In this document: one piece after another, positions 50,747-63,727 of the stretch
Position numbering within the stretch: the stretch's first letter is position 1
How the letters are laid out: the number at the start of each line of letters is the position of its first letter
Origin: Tetrahymena elliotti 4EA
Lineage: Eukaryota; Ciliophora; Oligohymenophorea; Hymenostomatida; Tetrahymenidae
DNA: 64,000 nucleotides
Direction: 5' to 3'
Assembly: GCA_000231825.2 (NCBI GenBank)
Contig: JH720345.1
Location: 237,021 to 301,020, forward strand
The notes under the pieces: model-generated
What the model was told of the DNA's origin: nothing
The model's database searches: none
The model's input: only the letters and a program-made list of their open reading frames with translations
Position numbers and translations under genes: made by a program

Positions 50747-52508
50747 TTATTTTAAGGCAAATTTGAGTATGTTTTATTAAATGTCAAGGGTTTTTTTTAT
50801 TTTTTGATTCCGAATAAAATACTATAATTTGGCTAATTTTTAATAAAAAAATATTTATGTAAATCCTACACAATTATTCATATTTAATTACACATAAATA
50901 TTTAATAAATTCCAAGTTTTTTATTTTTTTGTAATTAAGTAAAATCCTAAATAACTTACATCATTAAAACTGTAAGATAGAAAGTTGACGAGTTATTCTT
51001 AAAAACCAAAATCTTCTTAAAAGTTAAATAAATTATCACAAAAAGTAATAAGAAAAATTGACATTTTGATAGATTTTTATTATTATATTAAATTAAGATG
51101 ACTTTCAGAAATTAATCTTTGATAATTCAAATTTTAACAAATTTTGAGCATCCTTTGTAAAATTTTGTTTAAAGTAATATCTAATTTAGGCGAATAAGCT
51201 TTCAAATCAAGAAAGGAACAAAACTAAAAAAATTGATTTGAAATTAAATAATATAAATCAGAAATTTATTTTTGGGTGGAGATTTTTTTAAAAATTGTAA
51301 TCTAATTTTACTAATCAAATTAAGCTGTTCTAGAAATATAAAAGATTTAGAAATAGAAATCTTTGATTTTTTATGAAAGTAAAGAAAGTAAAAAAGTTTC
51401 TTTATATATTAAACAATTGTCAATTAGGATTTATAAAAAAATCATTTCTTTAATAACATAAGCTAAAAATAAGAAGCAGCAGAATTTTTGATTAAATCAA
51501 AATACTTAATGCAAAACAAATTTCAATAACTTTCTTTTAAAATACTAATATTAATTGGTTCATTAATTCAAAAATGATTATTTACACTTAATAAGAACTA
51601 ATGGCTACAACATTTAAGGTAAATTAACTATTAATATTATAAAATATTTTGAGAAAGAATATTCACTCATTTATAATCATCTAACTTTACTTTTGATGTC
51701 TTAAGTAAGTTAAGAGTGTTCCTCATTTTAATATTTTTATATAATTTAATTATTTTAGTTTTTAATCAAATAATTTTTCAAAAATTTTAATAATTTTAGA
51801 TTTATTCATAGAAAAAAATATTTTATTTTTGTTTAAAAGCAATTTTTAATCTTATTTTTTTAAGTAGCTTAAAACACAGAAAATTTTATCAACTGAAAGA
51901 TCTAAATATAAATTCTTTCAACTCTTAATCAAATATCTAATATTAAAATCAATCAGTATAATTTGATAGTAATAATTTCGTACTAGTTGTATCTGATGAT
52001 TAGATTATCTAAGAATCTAAATTTAAATTATGTATTATCTGATATTTTTTTCACATTTGATTAATTAAATACTTTTTATATAATATTTTTGATACTTTCT
52101 AAAGATAGAAAATAAACAAATAATTTTGAGCAAATTAGTTATTTTAAAATTTTTATTTTATCAAAATAATTATTCTAAATTAAATAAATATTTGATTGTT
52201 CAAAGGCTTTAATTTGATAAAAATCTGAGGGTTTTTATTTTTTTAAATTAGAAGTGTCAAAAGACAAACTACAATTGTATTTTTGTTATTAATTTATTGA
52301 TAAAAATATTTGATTGTACTTTCTTACACTGTAATTGAAATTTAATATATTGTGAGGAAATAAATAGATTAAGAAATTAGAAATAATATAAAACAAAAGT
52401 GTATTTTATATAAATATCTCTTTAATTAATAATATAATTTATACTGTGTGTTTAATTTTAATTAATTTAATCAGAATAATTTATCAAGTTTTAGCATTTA
52501 TTTGTTAA
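50747..52508. other. intergenic between paralogues 3 and 4
   Basis: About 1.76 kb, AT-rich. An ATG at 51601 followed by five codons and a GTAAAT could mimic a first exon, but no second exon is found. No other feature seen. Confidence 0.5.
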
Positions 52509-55500
52509 TCAGTGGTCATTTATGTAATTCATTACATATGGATTTTGTATAACTATCAGTACATCAATTAAGCTGAGAAGTTATTTTGTTTAATATAATG
52601 ATTTGTGTATAAAATCATAGAATTTAAGCCATATGAAGCAAAATAGAAAAACGATAGAAAAGCAATAGAAAATTAGAAGATAAAGTTGTACACTCTATAC
52701 ATAGCTTAGGTAGTCGTCACTCATTTTAATCATAAAATTCTTTAATGCTGTAACTGTATTAACTAGGTAATCTGTGTAGGCATCAAATTCAATCATATTA
52801 ATTTCCTTTTACCATTTTACTAAATCTTTTTTAGCCTTTTGCCTATCTGTTTACTCAAGAATATCAGAGAGAGGTGTAAACTATTCTAGAAGGTCCTTAG
52901 TAGCAATTTAGAAACCTTTAGTAAGTAACTCAAATCTTATATTGGTGCATGTGGAGAAGTCAAATTTGAATAGTGGTTCTGTTAAGTACTATGGGTGTTC
53001 CTTCATTGCTTCACATATATTACCTTAAAGCATTTTAAAAAAGAAATCATCATATGACTACTAGTTATATCTACTTGTCTTTAATTCCTTTTAGACCACT
53101 TAGTACAACCCATTTAGTTTTTAGGTATTAATATTTTCATAAAGAGGAATTCTAACTTTGAAGTAGCCTCTATCATAAAACACACATTCGTCACACAAAA
53201 TTTCTAGAATGTAAGCATAATGCAAATACATGATGCTTGCAAAATGAGCCTTCATATCATAAATCGTTTCTTTAAAAAAAATTAGTTAGAAATAAAGAAA
53301 AGAATGTAAAGTAAATTTTACTCATTAGTTCCAGATTAACTCTTGATTCTTAAGTTAAAGATTGAATGAGTGAATTATTTACAATAGGCTGTATTATAAT
53401 TATGACATATACTAATACAGCACATATTATCAATAGATAAGGTATTTTCACTATTTGTGAAGTAGCAGAAATATTTTTACGTTTAGAACCTTGAATTTCT
53501 AGTTTTTTCAGTTCTCCATCTTTTATAACCATTTTTGCTTCTAATTAAGATTTCTATATTGTAGGGTTTTTGCTCTTAATGTATTAAATTCTTTACAAAG
53601 AGAATTAGCAACTTTAGATTACTTATTATAGATTTTCTGGGGTAAAAGTAGCAAATAGTTTTAAAATGCTTTCTTTCTTAACTTGGACAAAGTAATAAAC
53701 AGGAAAAATTATTATTATCAATACAAATGAAATGCACATTACAAGAATCATAAGAGTTTGAACTCCTTGTTCTATTTCTTCTAGTATTGTTATAGTTCTT
53801 TATTCTATGTCAGTTTGTAATTATGTTAGAGGCACATCATAGTTTCCAAAGTTTTCATTAATCATTCCTTCTTCGTTAAATGTATTAGGGAGATTGTACG
53901 CAAATCTCCTAGAATATATATAGAGCATATTTAAAAAATATTGAAATGACCCTTACACAGGGTATGTAACATTATGAAAGCTAAATTCGTCTTTGTTGAG
54001 GATGTATGTAAACTAAAATTATGTTAAATTCATAAAATACGGATATTTTTATTTGTCTGATCTCATAAAATCTATGTACTCGGAGTAGTACACTTCTTAC
54101 AAATATTCAATTCTTTCTTGGTTTAAATCTATAAAGTTAGACCATTCCTCAGTATTTGTTTCAGGAAATACGTCATGTTAATGAAAGCGAACATATTAAA
54201 GATAGAAAACTTCTAAAGATAATGTAGAACGTAGCTGCATAGGCCAACCAACATTTTTAAAGTCTACCTTTTCTTACTAAAAGAGATCATAAATATTGAA
54301 ATAAGATTGAATAGTTAGGGCAAGTATGATAAAAAGACAAGCTAAACCAGCCCAATATAGTATTTAGATTCCAATATTCCTTTTTTTAGAAAGAATCTTC
54401 TAAGCAAATATTTTTTTTGCTTCATTTGTATAGCTTTATCCACTTTTTATTGATGACTCTGCTGCTCCTTCTTTAAATGTGCTTTATAATTTTAAGTTAC
54501 TCTATTTGTCTTTTTTATTATGTTAGCTATTCTTATATATTGTATTACTTTTGGTATGATTTCTACCACTTTTTAGTGTTCTAGAGAGGTTTAATGAGCT
54601 GTAAGCTTCACTTACTTCCATCTCAAAATTATCAGCTTTATTTTATAGTTATTGAATGGAAGTAGCCTGATACTCATGCATTTTAAGTGCCTCAATTATT
54701 AGGTTTTATTTTTATTATGTTTTTTTAGAGTTATCCTCTTATGATAGATGAGATTGAGCATTGTTTGAATTTCCTAAAGATACCATTTAATCGAATGTCA
54801 AAGAATTTATTTTAGTTGATTCTTAACGAATAGAATCTTAGTGTAAAAAATATTCCTTATTTTGCATAACTTGTTATACTAAGCTAGAAAATTTTTTTTA
54901 GCTAGGTTTTAGCCCTTCAAATACATTTTTGAATTATTTAAATTTGACATTTTCATTCAAATTCATATGAACAGAATTAATTTGTTTCAAGCTCTATAAT
55001 TAAAAAGCCATTTAACTATCTTCATTGATAGCCTTATCAAAAAGTTAAACTTGCGAAGTATTTGGGGATTGTAATGGGTATAAAGATTTTGGAGAAGCTA
55101 ATTGAGTTTGAGACATCATCCCTGTGATTTCTAATTCTTCTTATAATTAAGAAGATTTCTAATACTATCTCTTAGGGGAGGATAGAGTAGCTTCAATATG
55201 CTGCAAAGAGGTTTGATTCTAATAATACTCTATTTAAAAATTAGACTATTTATTTGTTTTTTATTTACAAAATTCAAGGGTTGACTTATCATTCTGTTGT
55301 TAAATCTCTTCTTTCGAAAAAACTAATTTAATTAAAACATTATTTTAATCTTTAAAATGCAAAAAATTCATTAAAAATTTCTGAAATAAAATATCTAAAT
55401 ATAAGTCGATAAATATAAAGTAATTTATGAAACTTACGAGTAACATTTGTTTCTGCTGATAGAGTATTTTTTTCAAACTTTTAAAAGTCAAATTTAATAT

Positions 55501-58500
55501 CAATATTACAAAGTAAATGAAACTAGTTAGTGAGCTGTTAGATTGATTCAAAGAGTTCTTTGTTTTTTTTAAATTTTCTGATTTTAATTATCTCTATTAT
55601 GTTATTTTTAAAGAATTTGTTGTGAGTTTTATGAACTTGAAATTTGACTTAGTATATATTGAACCCAGAGTTGCTTATTTTATAAAAATATTTTTATAAA
55701 TCTTTAAGATCTAAAGGTTTCTTCAAGAAATTATTTAAATTTTCTTTGTTGCCATTTTTGGGAAAGAATGCTAAAGATTAAATTATTTGGTTTTCTTAAA
55801 TGTAAGATTAAAAATTTTATAAATTCTAATTTTTTTCTTAATCTAAAAAAAAGCTCTCAGAAAATATTAACAAAATTGGAATCATTCTGGTCAGATAAAG
55901 GGAGTAAATTTAGTGAGAGGAAGAAAGAAATAGGCTAAATATTTATTCGTGCAGCTATTCAGAGCAAAGAAAAATTCTAAACTAAGAGCAGTCAGTCAAA
56001 ACAAAGAGACTTTCTGTTTCAATTTTTTAGATGAGAGCAATAAGACCGGCTTAGTCTGATTGAGAAATAAAATCCACTTAAAATTTAATTCTTATGGGTA
56101 TAGCCCACCCTTCTTTATCTTGAGCCACTAATAGACTTTTGGATTAAATTTAATTTTTTTAATTAGATATATTGCTTAAATATTCTTCCAACAGTTTCTG
56201 GTGATATTTGGCAATTTGAGGTGGGATAATTCTGTCAATTTTAGCCCCAACAATATTTTCAAAGCCAAATATTTTGAAAAAGGATTACTGCACCTTTGTT
56301 ACTTCACCTAATTCCAAGCCATTTAATTTCAAAAAAATTGTGCAGCTATTTTAAGCATACTAATCAATCTCAAATTATTTTTTCTGCTTTTGTAAGGTAA
56401 TTTTTGATTTGCGTAAAAACGATTTAATCATCATAACTTTATCATCAACTTCCTAATTATCATTACACAACTAAATAATTTACTGGACTAATAATTTGTG
56501 GTTCTCCTTTTGAAAATCTTCTTCCTACTCATCTAGCTATTCCTATTTGGCTAATTTTTGCTTTTTCATCTAGTTTCTTTCTTTCATTTATTACTATATA
56601 ATTAGCTTATAGCTTTAGCTTTCTTTAGAAACAAAATCCCTTTTTACTTCAATGAAGGATAAATTATTGATAAATCCATTCATCATTTCTTTTAAAAGAT
56701 AATTCTTATGAGATATTGAAGCCATCTCTTTTATTTTTACAAATAGTTCTTATTTTTCAGAATATAATTTTTTTGTTTGCTCTACAAATTATTCTAAGTT
56801 TATGAAATCTTTGTTTAAAGAATGAACCATTTCTAATTTGTTAACAAGACATTTCTCATAGCTAAAAAAAATTTTTATTAATTCTTCTTCATATTGAAGA
56901 GCAATCCCAAAATTTTCTTATGATGAAACATTCTAATTAGGGAATTGAAATCTAATTAAATTGGTCAGATAATGCAAATACATTTACTCTCTTAAAGAAA
57001 AACCATTACTTTATATTATCTGAGATAATATGCACAATGACAAAACTCTAGATTAAGAGAACTCAATTAAAAAGTGGATAAATGAAAAATAAGTGCTTGA
57101 ATTATTTTCTTTCTTAAATTTCATGGAATAATTTATGTTTAGCTTAAATAACCTTTAGATATAATCATCAAGGAATTATTTTCTTTTCTTTTTACCTATT
57201 TAATTCTCCCATTTTTTATCATCCAACTTTTTTTAAAAAAATTAGTTGATTAAATACTATCTCCTTTCTTATGAAATAAATGATAGAACATTGAAATTGC
57301 AAAAAAAGAAAATAATTATGTTTAAAATGTTTATTTTGTAGAGATTTTTATCTTTTCATTATTAAGAAGAAGATAACCAATAAAGGTTGATTCTTGTTGT
57401 AGAAAATCAATATTTACAGTTGATTAATATTATTAAGATGATGGGTGTGGGTGAGATATTTACTTTTTAAATTTGTAAACACCCAAAAATATTAATTGTA
57501 ATTGAAAAATTTTAACCAAATTTTAATTTTGCTTTAAGAATTAACTAGAGTAAGTTTTGTAATGATAATCATAATTTATAAGAAAAAATTATTACTTAAT
57601 CTTTACAAAAGCATTGGGAATCATCAGAGCACGTTTTGGTATGGCAAGAAGAAATTTATTCAAGTATAATTGAAGAATCGTTTAATGAGTACTCAGAAAA
57701 GCTTAGCTTTACTTAGCTGATCAAACAATTTATTAAAAAAAGAACTTTTTTTGGTTAAGTGATAAAGCTTGATTCCTCTATTAACTCTTCTTAAATCAAA
57801 AGCTCCTTGAGTTCTAAATTAGTTTAACTTTTTTCTATGAGGTATGCGATCTTGAATGAAATAGGAATCATCAATGCACACATAAAAATAAGAATATCGA
57901 TGTAGCTTAAAATTCTTTGAAGGGCTATAAAAAATGAACAAAGTGTAAACATAATTTAGAAAGATAAGTGAAGAAACCTCGTTTAAGAATTATTATACAC
58001 TTTTAAGTAAGAGTAAGAGAATATATTAAATAGACCATAAAGTATGCAGAAAATATCTATCAAACTCGAGTCAAAAAAACCTTGAATAAGCCCTAGGACT
58101 AAGAGAAATATGTTACTTAAAATTTATAATTCTATTAAATTTCTTCTCGAAAGGTAGTCTCTATCATAAATATTTAAGCTAAAATCAAAATCATTCAATC
58201 CTATCCAAAAACCTATTAAATAAAAATCATAAATTATTGCTGTGAGTGTAAGCTTAATTTAGTTTCTCATTAAATTAGAAAATTATTCAATTAAATTTAT
58301 AAAAAAGAAAATTCTTAGTTTCTTAAATCAAATCTGAGGTAAAAAAATATTTGTAAAATATGCATTTTAATACTGATTTGAAATTTAAAAATTAAGAGCA
58401 AATGTAATTCAATTAAAAATTCATTAGTTTTCTTTTTATTTTTCTGTTTTATTTACACTTTAATTGATTCGTACTTGTATCAATCTTTAATTAAAAATTG

Positions 58501-59199
58501 GTCTGTGAGAGCTTACAAATCATCAAAGTATAGATATTACTTTTCTATGAAATTAATCTATCATATCCAAATAATACCACTTTAATTCAATTGAAGAAAC
58601 ACTTAAAAAATCAAAAAAAATTACTTTTTTCAAACTGCTAAAATAAATTTTCATAATTAAGGTCTAACTAAGTATTTTAATTACTTTAAAAAAGCAAATT
58701 ATTTACCTATAAAAAATGTAAAAAGTATGTTTATGATTGCAACAGGATTTTCTATCAGAATAAATCCTACATAGTAGCATGGTATTAAGATTATATATTC
58801 ATATTTATTGCATATCATACCCAAAATACTTTAGTAACTGTGTAATTTATTTTGCTTGCTTGACTAACTGTTAAATATATGCTTGCTTTTAGCCTTTTTG
58901 GTAATGTAAAATACTATAAAATCTATGATAAAGAGTATGACAATCAATACATTAATTCCTAAAACTAAATAAAGAATTATTTTTTAAAATCCATCATAAT
59001 GAAATATTTGGATTTGTTGAATTGAACGAAATAAAAATCCTTCTTTCTGGCTAAAGTTGTTTAATGAGTTATTGCTGATTAGAAACTGCATACAAAAGCA
59101 AAGCTATATAAGAAGCAGTAATATTCCTTCAAATTATCCTCTTTTCTTAGATTTAACTATATTTTAATACTAAGTTATGTAGTATTCTTTTAATACCAT
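52509..59199 (-). CDS. TmcB-like multi-pass membrane protein with PAS domain (paralogue 4)
   Basis: Start ATG 59197-59199 (MVLKEYYITQYQNIVKSKKR). Exon 1 carries hydrophobic helices (EGILLLLIQLCFCMQFLI and IINILFTFFIG), ending at the conserved first-intron position near 58,706. The next exon opens GLNDFDFSL near 58,200 and ends HTKTCSDDSQCFCK at about 57,600, the shared His/Cys signature. The PAS domain at about 55,990-56,280 is the clearest of the four: KIFGFENIVGAKIDRIIPPQ, then AQDKEGWAIPIRIKF and AGLIALIQKIE. A long Gln/Ser-rich linker follows (54,500-55,350). Later membrane segments include VKIPYLLIICAVLVYVIIII near 53,430, and the last exon has VQLYLLIFYCFSIVFLFCF and ends IQNPYVMNYINDH at TGA 52509-52511. 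Longest of the tandem run. Confidence 0.82.
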
Positions 59200-60381
59200 T
59201 TCTAAAATACTATTGTTTTCTTTTAACAGCTAACTTTCTTATAATTAAATATTCTGATTACACTGTATCTTTTTTTTAAATATCGTTTATACCTTTTTAT
59301 CACTTTTTTAATTATATTTCTTGGATGAGTTATCTCTTGAAACTAATTTATGAAGATTCTTTTAAATTGAGTATTTCAAAATTTTATCAGTATAAAATAA
59401 AAACTTCTAGTAAGTGAATAAAAGTACATTCTATGATTAAATATACAAATCAAATTTACTTAATTTCTTTTTAGCCATATATTTCCTTCTTAATTTTTTA
59501 TATATTACATCAACTTTCATAAATTAAAAGGGGGGTTTTTTTTTCTTGAAAATAAATAAGATCAACCCTAATATTTCAATTTTTTGTACATTTAATTTTT
59601 GTTTATTCAAACATGTATTTGAAAAATATCATAAATATTATCTAATATCTTATTTGGAAGAAATATTGAGGAGTTTAATATATGTATTTTCTCTTTTTAG
59701 CTTTTTAAAAAAATTACCAATTTGAATATTTAACATAAGTATACATTAAATTATATTTCAACAATTCATCTCCTTTAGAATTAACAGAATTACTTATCAT
59801 TAAATATATTAATTTATAAAAATTATTTAAAGCTAATAAATGCAAGAAAATTTTCAAGACAGAATAAAATAGCAACAACCAAAATTACCTAAAATAAGAA
59901 AAAACTTAATATGAAATTAATATTGGATACTTTTTAAATATCATTTTTTATCACTAATTTGATAACAGCACTCTTTAAATTTTATATATTTAAGGGATTT
60001 ATTTTGAAAATTCCACGACCATAATCTCAATTTTAAAAATTGAGTTGTAGTAAAAACATTTTTAAATGATTAAAAAATCAGCACATAAAAAATAAAATTA
60101 TTATTTTTTGCATCTAGTTAAAATTAAGATTGATTTTAAAATAATTGCAAAAATTAGTATTTAATAGGTTTTAAAAAAAACCAATTCTATCATTATTATG
60201 AAAAGAGTAATTTTTTAACATTTAAATAGCTTTAAACAATTTTTTGATCATCAAATTCTTTTAAATTTACTTTTATCAATAAATCCTGTTCATAAAATTT
60301 ATTTTTTAAAGTGATTTATTTTAAGCTAAATAAGAAAAGTAATTTGTATTTCTCTACAATCTATTTTTAAATAATTGTCAA
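59200..60381. other. intergenic, promoter side of paralogue 4
   Basis: About 1.2 kb of AT-rich sequence between paralogue 4 and the tRNA pair. No gene or clear repeat. The 20 bp before the tRNA contain TTGTCAA, which has a near-match (TTGTTAA) at the same place before the mirrored tRNA. Confidence 0.55.
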
Positions 60382-60454
60382 GCCTTTATAGCTCAGTTGG
60401 GAGAGCGTAAGACTGAAGATCTTACGGTCCTCGGTTCGATCCCGAGTGAAGGCA
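60382..60454 (+). tRNA. tRNA-Phe (anticodon GAA)
   Basis: A 73-nt cloverleaf. The acceptor stem is GCCTTTA with TGAAGGC and discriminator A. The D arm is GCTC...GAGC; the anticodon stem TAAGA/TCTTA encloses loop CTGAAGA, anticodon GAA; the variable loop is CGGTC; the T arm is CTCGG-TTCGATC-CCGAG. The internal Pol III A box is at 60389-60400 (TAGCTCAGTTGG) and the B box at 60433-60443 (GGTTCGATCCC). No intron and no encoded CCA. It is read toward an identical copy on the other strand. Confidence 0.97.
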
Positions 60455-60460
60455 TTTTTT
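60455..60460 (+). terminator. Pol III terminator of the plus-strand tRNA-Phe
   Basis: A run of six T directly after the discriminator base, the standard Pol III stop. Confidence 0.85.
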
Positions 60461-60519
60461 CTTTATGAATATAATCATTTTAAAAAATTAACAATAATAT
60501 TTTTCTTTTTTTGAATAAT

Positions 60520-60525
60520 AAAAAA
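60520..60525 (-). terminator. Pol III terminator of the minus-strand tRNA-Phe
   Basis: Six T on the minus strand immediately downstream of the second tRNA copy, mirroring the first gene. Confidence 0.85.
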
Positions 60526-60598
60526 TGCCTTCACTCGGGATCGAACCGAGGACCGTAAGATCTTCAGTCTTACGCTCTCCCAACTGAGCTATAAAGGC
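60526..60598 (-). tRNA. tRNA-Phe (anticodon GAA), identical mirrored copy
   Basis: The reverse complement is identical over all 73 nt to the plus-strand copy, with the same anticodon loop CTGAAGA, A and B boxes, and terminator. The two genes are tail to tail, separated by 71 bp. The 5' flank keeps TTGTTAA directly before the gene, against TTGTCAA in the other copy, so the duplicated unit may extend a few bases upstream. Confidence 0.97.
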
Positions 60599-60904
60599 TT
60601 AACAAGATATAAACACTTTTTAATATTATTATTGTGAATTATTATTAAATTTTTCTATTTAAATCTAAAATAGAATTTTACTAAAAGTTTCTCAATTTAA
60701 GTTCATCCCTTAATATTGTTTTTCAGGGGTTAAAAAATTTAAATTAGAAAAATAAATATAATTAATCATTAGATTTCTATTTTTAAAACAGTATTTTAAT
60801 TTATTAATAATTCTAGAAGTAAGAGATCGTAATAAATACAAAAAAGTAAAATTAATGTTTTCACAAAAGTGCAACAAAAAATACATTTTAAAATAAATAT
60901 TTAA
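60599..60904. other. short intergenic between tRNA pair and ABC transporter
   Basis: 306 bp of AT-rich sequence, 3' flank of the ABC gene and 5' flank of the mirrored tRNA. Nothing else seen. Confidence 0.6.
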
Positions 60905-63037
60905 TCAATTTTCTATTTTAAGTTTTTCTTAAAAATTGATTTGGTAATGGACTAACTTTTTATAAATTCCATTTTTAGACAATAATTCTTCATGACTTCC
61001 TTCTTCTTTTATTTAACCATGTTTTAGAACAAATATTTTGTCACTTTTCACTATTGTACTTAACCTGTGGGCTATAACAATAAGTGTTAAATCTCCTTAT
61101 TAAGCTAATTTATCTATTGATTGCTAAACTTAATACTCGCTTTCAGCATCTAGAGAGCTTGTAGCCTCATCTAAAATTAGAATTTTTGGCTTTTTAATCA
61201 AAGCTCTAGCAATAGCTATTCTCTACTTTTATCCTCCACTGAGCTTCATACCCTTTGAACCAACTAAGGTTTTTAATCCTTTTGGGAATCTACTTTTGTC
61301 ATTTATAAATTCACTAACACCAGACATATCACAGACTTTCTTAATATCTTCATCTGTGCATTCATTATTAGTTGATCCATAAGCGATATTATATTCAATA
61401 TCGTTATCAAATAATGATGGCTCCTAACTCACAAAACCTATGCTTCTTCTTAATTTAGCTATTGAACAATCACGAATATTTTAATTATCGAAAAGGATGG
61501 ATCCAGAATTTATGTCGTAATTTCTTTAAAGTAGTTTTACTATGGTAGATTTTCCACAACCACTTTTTCCAACAAAAGCTACATATTAACCTTATTTAAT
61601 CTTAAAAGAAAGGTTTTCAATGACATTTTCTCTTTGAATATTTGAATTTAATTTATTCAGCTCAAGCACTTTAGGATTTTCATCTATCAAGTTTTATTCT
61701 GATAGATCTGATTCTTAATCAGAGGATGATTCTTATACATTATTATTTAATTCCTTTTATTTTGTATTAGCTTAACTTAGATTTACCTGATCAGAATTAT
61801 TTTCTTAATCTTACTATTATAATAATTGATTAAATTTAGCCAAATTATCTTTTGAAATAGGATATTTGAAAGTAACATTTTCAAAAACAATATCCCCTGC
61901 AAATTATGATTAGTCTTTTTCGCTATTATAGATATCTTAAGGTATTCCAGGTTGTTATTTAAATAGCTGCATTATTTTTCTTGCTTGCTTTCTTCCTTCA
62001 GTATAATGATTTTCTGTCTTATTTAATACCAACCTAATGATATCATTTGCAAGCTAAAAGCCATAGTAATTAGCTTAAAATATTTCTGATATAGACTATG
62101 CAACTGAGTTAATAGGAGCAGATAGTCCAACTTAGAAAAATATCTACAAAATTAGACAAAAATTAACAATTTCAGAAGAAGCAGATGTAGTTAAATATTA
62201 TAATTATCTTAAGTCATTAATATTTTTTTATTCTTCTTCATTTTTAATTGACATATCTTTCAATCTTTTTGATTCTTTTAATTCAGTACCAAATGTTTTT
62301 ATTACTGTTATGTTACTGAGAATATCATCAATGACGAAATCAAAGACATCGCTTTTTTTACTTTATTTTTCTTAATATTTCTCAATTTTAAGTGTTACAA
62401 AGTATTGAATGATTTAGGAAATAAAGCATGTTACTAAAAAATTAAGCATTAAGTAAGGGCCTAAATAATATATAAAGTACAGTTTTGAAACAATTGTAGA
62501 GAATTATTTAACCTTTATCAATATCTCTCCATAACAAATCTCATAGGTTAAATAGTCACTCCCTTACTTTATAGTATCAGCTATATATGTTATTTTATTA
62601 TCTTCGAAGAACTAAACATCTTTGCTAAAAATATTTTCTAAAATGGACTTCTAAATATTCTATTTCGTCTCTTGATGTTAGTTAAAATTTAGTTTAGTAT
62701 CAATATAAGAGATTAACTATGAGATAAATTACAAAACCATATATTTTATGATGTGTTTCTTCATTGATTAAAAATCATTTTCTACAATTGAATTCTTTAT
62801 TTCTAATAATAAAAAAGGTATTGTCAGGCTGACATATTAATCATAAATATAGTAAGCTTTTCTAAACAAGATGCTCTTATAATCGAATTTTAAGAATTAA
62901 AAATTGAATTTTAGAACCTCGAATGCTGATGGAATATATTCTTCTTCATCATCTAACTTTAAGTTTTTATCATCTTTGTCATTCTTTTACTTTCTCTTTT
63001 AGCTTAAGCTAAATATAGATTTTAACTTATTTAACAT
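60905..63037 (-). CDS. ABC transporter, ABCB-type half-transporter
   Basis: Apparent single-exon protein of about 710 residues with one membrane domain and one C-terminal nucleotide-binding domain (NBD), so it should act as a dimer. Start ATG 63035-63037 ([20 protein letters not shown]). The frame is open further upstream without a clear Met, so a slightly longer start is possible. Hydrophobic segments run from about 62,850 to 62,050. The NBD shows Walker [10 protein letters not shown] (about 61,555), Q-loop FVSQEPSLFD, signature LSGGQKQR, Walker [13 protein letters not shown] and H-loop IAHRLSTI, so ATPase residues are complete. About 75 Ser/Asn/Gln-rich residues are inserted between the first NBD strand (VTFKYP, with the A-loop Tyr) and the strands before Walker A (about 61,680-61,860). 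The cargo is not predictable. A paralogue lies directly upstream in tandem. Stop TGA 60905-60907. Confidence 0.9.
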
Positions 63038-63727
63038 TCCAGTCTTCTTTTTGAGTTTAATTTGATTTTACTTTAAATTTATTATTAAAATAGTTAGAGA
63101 TATTTTTTTTGGATATGAAGATTTTTTATTCTTCAAAAACAAAAAATTCAAATAGAGTTTGTGGTTGCTAAAAAATAAAGATTATTAAATAATTTCACAC
63201 TGATCATAAAATAAACTAACATTAGAAAAAATCATATACTTATATTATTTTTTCTGATCAATTTTTAATATCTTTTTTATTTATTTATTGAAATAGAAAA
63301 CAATTTTCGGACACAAAAAATTACATAATTAATTATTATTAATTTCAAATATTTTGATTAACTTATTTTATTTCTTATACAATCCACTTATTAAGTTCTT
63401 ATCCCACCCCTATATCTTTTTGAACTAGTAATCAAATTCAAGTTTCTTAAATATTAATGAGGTGTAAGAACTTTTTGACAGGTTTAGTATTAGAATTTTA
63501 GTATAGATTTTTATCTAGAATTTAACCTTAATAATTGTTTATTTTTTGTCCTTTAAAATGATACAAACAAAAAATTTATGAATTAATTATCTGTTATTCA
63601 TTTGTACATTTGATTATTAAATTATTGATTATTTTTTTTTGTTTTTTTAGCTCTTAGCTAAAAAGTCAATAAAGAATGTTTGGTTTTGTTTCTATGAATA
63701 AAGTGTTAAGTACAATTTTACAAATAA
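63038..63727. other. intergenic between tandem ABC genes
   Basis: 690 bp, AT-rich. It contains the presumed promoter of the downstream ABC gene and the 3' flank of the upstream one. No further feature. Confidence 0.55.

Larger units (their letters stand above)
60382..60598. repeat. inverted repeat made by the two tRNA-Phe genes
   Basis: Two perfect 73-bp arms around a 71-bp AT-rich spacer. The arms are the tRNA genes, so the DNA can form a cruciform. The spacer has no other feature than the two terminators. Confidence 0.9.

Noticed and set aside
51601..51618. ATG GCT ACA ACA TTT AAG followed by GTAAAT, like a first exon
   Set aside because: No downstream exon with matching phase or coding composition was found before the end of paralogue 4 on the other strand.
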